A stretch of DNA of 64,000 nucleotides from Astur gentilis. Lineage: Eukaryota; Chordata; Aves; Accipitriformes; Accipitridae. Below are positions 48,987-58,505 of this stretch, in pieces. Where the stretch lies: assembly GCF_929443795.1 (NCBI RefSeq), contig NC_064880.1:29730605-29794604 (forward strand), given 5' to 3'. Positions within the stretch are counted from its first letter, which is position 1. Each line of letters opens with the position of its first letter. Both the position numbers and the translations under genes were made by a program. Under the pieces are notes generated by a model. That model was not told the DNA's origin and did no database searches. It saw only the letters and a program-made list of their open reading frames with translations.

Positions 48987-50671
48987 TGATGTTCAGCCAC
49001 CCTAATAATACAAAGAGCCAATGTTGAGAAATAGCATCCTGTCCTCTTGTTCTCTCTTCTCATACGTCAGGTAAGTTTGAGCAAGAACTGAGTTATTGCT
49101 GAGTTAATGTAATCCATTCCTCTGAGTTTTCTAGCTTGCGTCAAGTTCTTTGCCTGGGCTGAGAAGGATATAGATTAACAGTTATAGTAGCCACACAGTT
49201 GCCTGTAAATGTAATCAGTGCCAGCTACTTCAGAGACTTTGCAGAATGACGTGGAGGAGATCACTGGGAATTGACATAAGGACTAGTGTGCACTGGAGAA
49301 GAAGGGCACTATGGAGCTTTCCAGCAGTAGGAAGCATGTCTTAGGGAAGCTGGGTCCGTGGCATCCTTTGTCACCATCTATGGGTCATGACTGGATCTGG
49401 CCCAACAGAAAATCTGTTTGACCCATTGCTTGTTCTATGTGGCCCTTTCTGGAACTATTCAGCTGTGTAGAAAGTGGATTACAGGCAGCTGAATTGTTCT
49501 TGCAGTCTGATTTCATTCCCAGGGGCCCTAACACAATTCTCTATAAAGTGGCAGGAAATGCCCTCCTCATGTGGCTAAAATGCAGTCCACTGTGGGATGA
49601 ATGCGTGTCCAGTCGTTTGTCATCAGTACAAATGCTTGGGTCACATGATGAGCATTGTGCAAACAGGCTGTTATTTGAAAGAATATATCTCTTGTGGTCC
49701 ATATGGAGCAGCGATAGAATCCTTGTACTGTGGTTGCACTCAGAGAGGACCAGAATAAAGCTCGAATGCTTCTTAATTTCTGTGTTGGATTTTCAGTACT
49801 CCAACATTCCATCTTGCACATAGACAAGCCATGCACATTGAGAGGAACTTTAGTGAAACTGGCTGGATCACTGTATTTCATCTTGAGTTAGATGGAGCTT
49901 AGTATCAGCCATTCCAGAAGTGGATAGCTGATTTCCAAGACTGACCTTGATTCAAATTCAAGCACCCCAAAATTCACACAAGTTGAGCCTCTGGAAGCTT
50001 TTTGCATAGTGAGTGTTTTAAACATGTATAAGCAAAACCTCCCTTTTCTTAGTAGAGCTAGGAAATAACTGACATTCTGGCTCACCGAACAAATGAAAAT
50101 ATTTTATTTAACATGTACACACTTTAAAAAGTGTTCACAAATTAAACATCTGTTTGAAATGAAAAATCAAAAAATTCCAGTTAGAGACTGTAATGATGTT
50201 TTGAGTTTCCTGTTCTTTTTGCTCTTTTTTTTGGACCATAGATATTAGTCTGGTTCAACTAAGATTCTTGAAGCCTTCTTGTTAAATTGTAGTTTTGACA
50301 AATCAATTTATGATTTGAATTTATGAAAACATGTCACTCAGCCTAATTACTTGTTAAGATCCATTGTTTTGGAGCCCTTTCACTAGAAAAAATTGCTCAT
50401 TAAGCTAATCAGCCAAGTTCTTGGCTGGTGCAAATCTGAGCATCTCTACTAGTGTTCCTGGCAAGATCTCTGAAGTCATCACCATCACATCACTGCTGAA
50501 GCAGATGTTTTCCATGTGTAAGGACTACAAGATTAGGCATCATGTAATATGTGAGAAGCTGGTTAATAAAGAGCTGGAACAATAAATTATATTAATAACT
50601 TGAATTTTAGCTAATTTGTCTCTGTAAGGTATTATTCCATTTTATTTTGTCTGCATTTTTATTTTCAGCAC

Positions 50672-50774
50672 TAGGACATGACAAGTTGTGAATTATGATC
50701 TATTCATTCATACCCAGTTTCAACACAACTGGGTGTGAATTAATGCTCCATAATTCATATAGTGGAGTGTCTTA
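50672..50774. other. 103-nt imperfect hairpin (pre-miRNA-like or fossil palindromic element)
   Basis: The arms 50672-50719 and 50727-50774 fold symmetrically around a 7-nt loop (TCAACAC, 50720-50726). Pairing them position by position without gaps gives 39 of 48 positions paired (34 Watson-Crick, 5 G-T). The inner stem ACCCAGTT/AACTGGGT and the outer block GAATTATG/CATAATTC are perfect. Pairing stops sharply outside 50672 and 50774. The length is in the range of a pre-miRNA stem-loop, and the layout also fits old palindromic elements such as Eulor-type relics. The strand is not determined, and no expression evidence can be drawn from sequence. Confidence 0.6.
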
Positions 50775-51293
50775 TTACAATTATAAAATTTTATTAGAAA
50801 ATGTTTTTTAATATTTATATTGTTAATTAAATGATGATGAGTCTCATAAATTCTGAACAATGAATTAGGTTGTATTAGGCACTATTCAGATTTCATCTGT
50901 TAGCCAATCAAGGTACACAGACTTCTCTATTATTTAATATACTATATAATAATGTTGGGCTACGAGATTCCTCTTTAGTATGTGGAATTTCTTATTCAGA
51001 TGGACTTTATCAGAAAATTTTCAGTCTTTATTTGTAAACATAAGGGTTGGTATGGAAATACTGTTTCCTTTTACAGATGTTAATTCACTGAATGTAGGAA
51101 AGAGCACTTAACTCTTCATTTAAAAGGTAAGTAAACCTCAGGTCACATAAACCTTGGGCAATTAAGCAGTGTTGGTTTTGAGGGCAACAGCAGTGTCTGC
51201 TAACTTCCCTGAAGCACTTTAATCTTCTGTATTTTAGATCTAGCTCTGCATTTCATCTCCTCATTGTGAAAGCCTCATTCCAGGTCTGTTTGT

Positions 51294-51345
51294 GAAAGCA
51301 CTTAAACATGTGCTTAAAGACAAACATATGCTTCAGTGTGTCCTA
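51294..51345. repeat. MITE-like fossil (AAGCACTTAAGCATGTGCTTAA family)
   Basis: GAAAGCACTTAAACATGTGC, then TTAAAGACAAACATATGCTT, reproduces the start of a sauropsid palindromic repeat with nested CTTAAGCATGTGCTTAA units. It appears truncated, with only one arm clear. Confidence 0.6.
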
Positions 51346-51800
51346 AATTAAAGTGAGATCTGCACTACTTTCGGGTGTATAGAAATTGAAGATGAGATGT
51401 ATAGTGGGAATCGTAATTCGAGATAGATGTGGATTACATAACATTACTAGTATAAAAATATTCCAGTTCTGATCATTACTCATGAAATCAAAACTATGCC
51501 ATCTACGTAAATGATATGGAAAGATGCAGCAACCAGAGTGAGTTATATAAGAAGGTGACTTGTTCAGTAAAAAAAAGTGACCAACTCCTTGCATGATATA
51601 AACAATGGGAAATAATTCTGATGCATTCTGTATCTATGTAAACATTTTTTTAAAAATTCCCATACATTTTTCTAATTGGTTTCTATGAGAATGTCAATTT
51701 GAATTTAATTGTACAAGGTTGTGGATGAATTTAATGCCCAGAGAAGTTAAATTATTTTGAGTCAGGTAAAGTGAAGACCTGCAGAAATGTACCAATAATT

Positions 51801-51830
51801 CACCACCCCCACCCCCACCCCCACCCCCCC
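51801..51830. repeat. (CCCCCA)n tract, G-quadruplex motif on the minus strand
   Basis: Several runs of five or more C separated by single A. Read on the minus strand it gives at least four runs of five G with one-base loops, a canonical G-quadruplex pattern; the + strand can form an i-motif. Confidence 0.9.
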
Positions 51831-51864
51831 TTTGACATTCTTTTGATTACAGATGGCATAAGGG

Positions 51865-51925
51865 TCCAGTCCCAGGTAGAAATTCTCTGTGCAAGGAATG
51901 CAGGGCTGAGTCCTTTAAAGCAAGG
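51865..51925. repeat. Possible MITE-like fossil
   Basis: GGTCCAGTCCCAGGTAGAAA and GGAATGCAGGGCTGAGTCC resemble the two arms of a short sauropsid hairpin repeat with a GTAAGGAATGCAGG-type arm. The match is weak. Confidence 0.35.
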
Positions 51926-54621
51926 ATTATGTGTGGCAGCATTCTTCCCTGTCAGGTGTTGCTGCTGTAAGAGTGCAGCCAGGGTTGCCTACTGCCGCTT
52001 TATTAATAATGGAATGCTCACAGAAATTCCACGCAAAATTGATTCTTGAACAGTATATAAGAATCTAATATAAAGTCTTAAAATGTCATTGAAAAATCTG
52101 TTTGTAATTTACTTTGCCTGTAAGAACTTACTGCCCCACTGTAAACAATTTTACTGTATTTCTCCCCATTAAGCAACATTTTTTTGCATATTTGTTCAGC
52201 CTTCTTGCTGTGACATGCCACTGTGAGCTGATAGATAGATATTTAAAACCATACATGGGCTCTGTTTCTTTTGTTGCCGTATTCAGATTGCAAGTGGAGA
52301 TATTTTCAACACAGTGCAGGTGAACAGTGTTAATGGTTCATTATCTAACGCAGAATGTTAACTGATGAATTGCAAATGTACTGTTTAGAGAAGAGTGAAC
52401 ATGCTTCTGTGGCTGCAAAAATTGTTCTTGTTCTTTTTTTAAGCTCTAAAAAAAACCCTGTCAAGTACAGAGCAAAGATTCCTAGGGTTGAGGCCCAGGA
52501 CAGGGGAATGAGAGAGCTTAATTTTCATTGTTTTGGTTCCAAAGCTTTCTTTGTGATTTGAATTATTTTACTAAGCGCTTGACTTGACCTCCCATTCACT
52601 GACCCAAAACTTTATCGATATAACTGCAAGTGTAACTTTATATGCAACCTTTAATGATGCCACTGATTAATAATATGCAGGTACAAATAAGCTCTAGGAA
52701 CTTTTAGCAGTTTTAAAAAGCTGGAGAAAGTTTTCTGCCTCATTTCTTTATCTCAAAAATAGACCCGAAAATACTCTTGGGAAAAAAAAAAGTACGTTCA
52801 CTGATGTTTGCACGGATTCTACAAGTATTCTGCAAATGTGTGGCATTTTATTTTCGGTAGGGGTGATCGAAACTTTGTAGATGACAGAACCCCAAGGGTA
52901 TGGCCTCCTTGCTTAATACAGTGTTTCTAGTACTAAAGCAGGGAGGAACAGCATTGCTCAATCTTGTTTGTATAGCTGTTCACTCCTCTGCAGCTGGGCT
53001 GTGGCTTTTGACTTCATTACATCTGACAAACCTGTCAGGATTATGAAATTCCAGGACCACTCCACATCAAAAGATTGAAGACATGGTTCTGCCAATTAAA
53101 CATCAGGGGTTTATAGGAGTATGAAAGAAATTTTGACAACTCTGTCCAACATTTGCTACTATTTGTATGACTTGGGAGATGGAGATTCCTAGAAGTGAAG
53201 TTATTTCTTATTTTCTAAAGTGTTTTCAACAGAAGGGTTGAAATGTAATAACTTAGGAAAATACAGGAAATACAGGAAAAGCTAGCTGGCTTTATATGCT
53301 ATCTAACCATAGGTTCTTGATCAGCTGGACGAAGTTGTTTATACTTTTGGATTAACAGCAGAACTTATCCTATGCATTGTTTTCCGGTTGTTCTTCAGTC
53401 AGGGGTAGGCTTTAACATTTGACCTGAAAAGAACAGTTCAGAATTATATCATTCTGAAGCTCCACTTCAAAATCCTCTTATTCTGCATATAAGCACAAAA
53501 ACCAGCAAACCCTTCCCCAAACAATTAAAATAGACCTCTAAAACTAGTGTATTCTAACCAGATGAGCAAGGCTTATCTTCCAGAGAATGTTTACTCCAGG
53601 AAACTTTTCCTAGTAGGTTTTGTAACTTTTACTATAATCATTTTGCAACTTGCATATAAACTCTTGGATAATGGCTGAGCAATCATCCAGCCTCTTCGAT
53701 TGCTCCCACACCTGACTGGACTTTCCAACTATGCAAGTGCATTCAAATGCCGCTAAAAGCAATAAGGAGAAGTCTAGATTTTCTCCATTGGGGGTTGCTG
53801 CTGAGGTACATAGCTGGTGATGAGGAGTGGCAGTTGCTTTCAAACAGGAGGTTGGGTTGTTCAATACCAGCTAACTAGTTAGTAATGAGTTTAGGAAAGT
53901 TATGACAGAATACATGTCTGTCAGAATAGTTTGCTGAGTAGCATTTCTCTAGGGAGAAAGAGGTAGTCAGGTAGATGTGAGGCCTGTGAAGGTGACAGGG
54001 CTTGGAGAGGGAAATATGAGACCTGGTATTTGGAAGGCAAAACTACTAGGTAGCTGAGGAGTAGAAGTCCATAGCTAGCGTATGTTCCATAAAGTAATAT
54101 ATATTGCACAAAGACATGAAGATTGCTAAAATTTGGAGACACTGCTTTGATAAGCAAAGGCTGCATTGGAGCTGAATATGAAAACGCAGCAGTACGTAAG
54201 GAGTTCCCTCTGAAATAACCTCTTATTAACCTGTGGTCTGTGCTGCAATATAATCCTTTCTCTGACTTGTGGGGCAGGACATTGAGCTTGGTTTCTGCTT
54301 CTTTATCAGCATTTAGTGCTAGTTAATAATGAAGGAGTGGGAATGCTACAACTTGGGGATAAATGTCATTTCACACTGCTGACAAAACTTGGGGGACTTG
54401 ATAATCAGTATTTTCTACAAAGAGCTATGCCATGCAGATCTGTTTCTTGAGTTTCAGCAATACAACAGGATTTGTTTGTGAAACACAAAAGTTAGCATTC
54501 AGAGTATGTTGTTTCCTCCACATTTTTACTAAGCATATTCCTGTCTGTCAGAGAAAACTCAACATTTCACACTTCTCCCCATTCCTTTGCAAGTATAATC
54601 TAGGAAAAAACCTAAGATGCA

Positions 54622-54755
54622 TTGGACTGGAACTCAGGAGACTTTTGCTCCATTTGAATGTCTCCCACAGTCTTTTTTGTCCTGGGCAAGTCACTCTCCT
54701 ATGCCCAATTCTTACCTCTAAGTTGCGGTTAGTAATTATTTGCCTCAATTGCCTA
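54622..54755 (+). repeat. MIR-like SINE fossil
   Basis: GGACTGGAACTCAGGAGACT, then GTCCTGGGCAAGTCACTC, then ATGCCCAATTCTTACCTCTA follow the order and spacing of the MIR SINE core (ggactgggagtcaggagacc ... cttgggcaagtcac ... tgcctcagtttc). It ends in a diverged AATTATTTGCCT segment. MIRs are ancient amniote insertions, so this copy long predates birds. Confidence 0.7.
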
Positions 54756-55879
54756 ACTAGACCATGAGCCTTGGGAATCCAAGCTGTATGTAGACAGTAG
54801 CCAGTACAATGGTATCCTTATTTTAGTAGACACTTTTAACATCTCCTGTACCTAAAAATTTGTAACAAAAATGTAAAGCTTTGGTGGAAATGATGGATCC
54901 TCTTCTGTCTTTGCGAAGAGTCTCATAAGAAATGTATGGAAGATACAAGGGGAAAATATGGTGGTACTATGGAGTTCCACTATGAAAGCTTGAAAACACA
55001 GCTTGGAGTTGAGACCTATTGATTTTTTTACCCTTTTACCCTGTCCATGAAAGCAGTAGCTGTGTTTGCAGAAGAGGAGTAATAAATGCCATGAAGTGCT
55101 TAGAAGGGATGACTATATGAATCTGCCTTGTTGTATGAATAATGTTTGTTTCAAGAGTAGGAACAAAAGTCTTAAACTTGGCAGGAAAAATATGGGCATG
55201 CCTAACTTCATGCATGTCTTGGCTTCCCGCACTAAAAGAAATCATTTGGTAAAACTGAGCAGATCTGTTTTGCTTCCTACAATATTTGATGAGCAAGAAA
55301 ACTTCTAATGTTTGGCTAATCTTTCAAAAACTTTGTTGTACTTTCAATGTTTAGGGAAATTTTTAAGTTAGCATTAGCATGAAAACCTACAGATGTTAGC
55401 TCTTTATCCTTTGTCTAAGATCTGATTTATCTGACTAACCAACATTAAAAATGTGTAAATTTGTGGCAAACACAACGAATCTTGAATATATTAAAGAAAC
55501 AAACAGATGAACCATCTGGAAACAAGACATAGATCTGAAATAAATATGCCAGTGGCACAATCCAAGCATAATCCCTGGCATAATTTACACAGAGCAACTG
55601 TATCAAGAGCCAGAAACTATTCTTTTAGATGGCTGAGTTTAATAATGATTGCACATTATCATTCCACTTGCTGGGTAAATATTGACAAAGGAGTGGTACA
55701 TGCTGTAGAAATGTATCTACATCCTGCTATTCCTCTAGGGAAAATTCTGTATTCTGAATTTTTTTTTTCCTTTTGTCTTTCCTACCCCTTTCTCATCTAA
55801 AATGATTGCAGTAGGTGTAGCTCTGCAACTACATGAATCAGTTTGTTAGCTTTGAAATTATTTTTGATAACTGATACAT

Positions 55880-56530
55880 ACACATTATAGCGCATAATTG
55901 ATTAAGCACACAAATGCTTAATATTATGTAAAATAGGACAGTTTGATAAGTGGAGAAAATTTGCGCATCACCATTGAGTAGACCTTAATTTTGCCATACA
56001 CCATTAAAGATTCGCACATAATTAATCAGCTTTTCTCTTTCTGCTATCACCTGAAAAGATTTCACATCGTCACATAATCCCAGTGCAAACTACTCAAGAT
56101 GGAAAGTAGATTTTACTATTATGTGACTAACTAATGTGTTTCAGCTGGGTGCATTTTCCCATGGCACTGGAACATTTTGGCAGCCTGCAGTTTCATTAGC
56201 AGTGATCATGGAACAACACAAATTAGACCTTGTATTCTTTACATTGCTGGCAATTGTGAGACACCTCAACAAACAATGCATCTTGAAGAGTGTTTGCAGG
56301 GTATTTTGAATGGTGAATATATTGCAAACCTGGATAGAAACTAGGTTGCAGTATATCTTAAAAAGTGACTGATATAAACCCATACCTAATGTATCTTGTA
56401 GGTTAGCATTAATTTGACTTGCTGAGTGGATGGAATTTATGGGTATAATCCATTGCACTAGGCAAATAAAAACATCCTCCTTCAGTAATAAAGGTGAAGG
56501 CAGGCTCCATACTGGCAAGCCAAGCACTGT
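55880..56530. other. Candidate conserved non-coding element
   Basis: Repeat-free, AT-rich and packed with homeobox-like sites: GCATAATTGATTAAG, ACATAATTAATCAGC, and a perfect inverted repeat ATTAAGCA(55901-55908)/TGCTTAAT(55915-55922). A 131-codon minus-strand frame crosses 56141-56536 without recognisable domains; I treat it as chance. The segment abuts CR1 copy B but shows no relation to it. Confidence 0.3.
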
Positions 56531-56647
56531 CTTCAAAGCTTTAGCTATGTAACATCCGTCATGCTACTGTGGCAAAGTGATGCAAAGCATTGCAAATGAC
56601 CCCTGTCAAAAAATACCATTCTGGTATTTGACTTAAAGCTTAGATTT

Positions 56648-58505
56648 AGAATCATAGAATCATTTAGGTTGGAAAAGACCTTCAAGATCATCAAGTCCAA
56701 CCATCAACCATGTCCACTAAACCATGTCCTGAAGTACCCCGTCTACTCGCTGTTTGAATACCTCCGGGGATGGCGACTCAACCACTTCCCTGGGCAGCCT
56801 ATTCCAATGTCTGACAACCCTCTCAGTAAAAAAAATTTCCCTAATATCCAACCTAAATCTCCCTTGCCTCAACTTAAGGCCATTTCCTCTTGTCCTATCT
56901 CCAGCCACCTGACAGAAGAGACCAGCACCCACCTCACTACAACCCCCCTTCAGGTAGTTGTAGAGAGCGATAAGGTCTCCCCTCAGCCTCCTTTTCTCCA
57001 GACTAAACAACCCCAGCTCCCTCAGCTGCTCCTCATAAGACTTGTGCTCCAGGCCCCTCACCAACTTGGTTGCCCTTCTCTGGACACGCTCCAGCACCTC
57101 AGTGTCTTTCCTGTAGTGAGGGGCCCAAAACCGAACACAGGACTCCAGGTGCAGCCTCACCAGTACCGAGTACAGGGGAACAATCACCTCCCTGCTCCTG
57201 CTGGCCACAGTATTTCTGATACAGGCCAGGATGCCGTTGGCCTTCTTGGCCACCTGGGCACACCGCTGGCTCATATTCAGCCGGCTGTCAACCAGCACCC
57301 CCAGGTCCTTTTCTGCCGGGCAGCTTTCCAGCCACTCTTCCCCAACCCCATAGTGCTGCATGGGGTTGCTGTGACCCAAGTGCAGGACCTGGCACTTGGC
57401 CTTGTTGAACTTCATATGATTGGCCTCAGCCCATCGATCCAGCCTGTCCAGATCTCTCTGTAGAGCCTCCCTACCCTCAGGCAGATCGACCCTGCCTCCC
57501 AACTTGGTGTCATCTGCAAATTGCGGAGGGTGCCCTCAATCCCCTCATCCAAATCATCGATAAAGATATTAAACAGAACAGGGCCCAACACCGAGCCCTG
57601 AGGAACACCACTTGTGACCCACTGCCAACTGGATTTCGCCCCATTCACCACAACCCTCTGGGCTCGTCCATCCAGCCAGTTTTTCACCCAGCAAAGAGTA
57701 CACTTATCCAAGCCATAAGACATGAGTTTCTCAAGGAGTATGCCATGAGAGACAGTGTCAAAGGCCTTGCTGAAGTCAAGGTAGGTAACATCCACAGCAT
57801 TTCCCTCATACACTAGGCAGGTCACCTGGTCATAGAAGATCAGGTTGGTCAGGCAGGACCTGCCTTTCATAAACCCATGCTGACTGGGCCTGATCCCCTT
57901 CTTATCCTGGACTTGCCATGTGAGTGCTCTCAAGACAAACCATTCCACAATCTTCCCCAGTACCGAGGTCAGGCTGACAGGCCTGTAGTTCCCCAGATCC
58001 TCCCTCCGAACCTTCTTATAAATGGGAGTCACACTGGCAAGCCTCCAGTCCTCTGGGACCTCCCCTGTTGACCAGGATAGCTGATAAATGATAGAGAGTG
58101 GCTTGGCAAGGACCTCTGCCAGTTCCCTCAGTACTCTTGGATGGATCCCATCAGGTCCCATAGATTTGTGAATATCCAGATGGCGTAGTAGGTCTCTAAC
58201 TAATTCCTCCTGGACTAAGGGAGGTATGTTATGTTCTTCATCCTCACCTTCCAGCTCGAGGGGTGGAGTACCCTGAGGATAATTGGACTCACTATTAAAG
58301 ACTGAGGCAAAGAAGGCATTAAGTACCTCAGCCTTTTCCTCATCTCTGGTTGCTCTGTTCCCTTCTGTGTCCATTAAAGGATAGATATTCTCCTTGGATT
58401 CTTTTTACTGTTAACATATTTGTAAAAACATTTTTTGTTGTCCCTTACAATAGTGGCCAGATTTAGTTCTAGCTGAGATTTCTTTGATTTTTTAAAAATC
58501 TCGAC
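56648..58505 (-). mobile_element. CR1 LINE retrotransposon, 5'-truncated (copy B)
   Basis: About 1.86 kb of CR1 on the minus strand. The 3' end at 56648 reads, in sense, ...CTAAATGATTCTATGATTCT, the usual octamer terminus. The 5' limit is set where CR1-like sequence fades (about 58505, uncertain by tens of bases). It covers most of the RT domain and the C-terminal region, and overlaps copy A fully. Open frames are long and divergence from copy A is modest, so it is not among the most ancient CR1s. Insertion orientation is opposite to copy A, 56 kb away. Confidence 0.95.
56717..58374 (-). pseudogene. CR1 ORF2: reverse transcriptase and C-terminal region, one frameshift
   Basis: Two overlapping frames make up this ORF2 part. 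The first (58374 to 57412, 320 codons) has RT blocks SMGPDG (71-76), NYRPVSLTS (129-137), QHGFMKGRSCLTNL (165-178), YLDFSKAFDTV (198-208, with catalytic D200) and GVPQGSVLGP (256-265). A one-base deletion at 57518-57522 breaks the frame just before the FADD box, whose two catalytic aspartates are readable only in the second frame. That frame continues to a stop at 56717-56719 and carries the CR1 C-terminal region, ending in QDMV. The endonuclease domain and ORF1 are absent. The role in an intact element is target-primed reverse transcription; this copy cannot do it. Confidence 0.93.

Larger units (their letters stand above)
38023..56647. other. Long non-coding stretch with candidate regulatory elements
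   Basis: About 18.6 kb with no host gene recognised. Open frames of up to 162 codons occur but show no convincing host domain. Separate entries cover candidate conserved non-coding segments, MITE-like and MIR-like fossils, a GC-rich patch, G-rich tracts, a possible L1/Tx1-like remnant and a 103-nt hairpin. Confidence 0.55.

Noticed and set aside
50830..50860. C/D snoRNA-like boxes (ATGATGA and CTGA)
   Set aside because: The spacing is too short, with no terminal stem and no second box pair.
56669..57463. 264-codon plus-strand open frame
   Set aside because: It lies antisense to CR1 ORF2 in copy B and is explained by the codon bias of that ORF, not by a gene.
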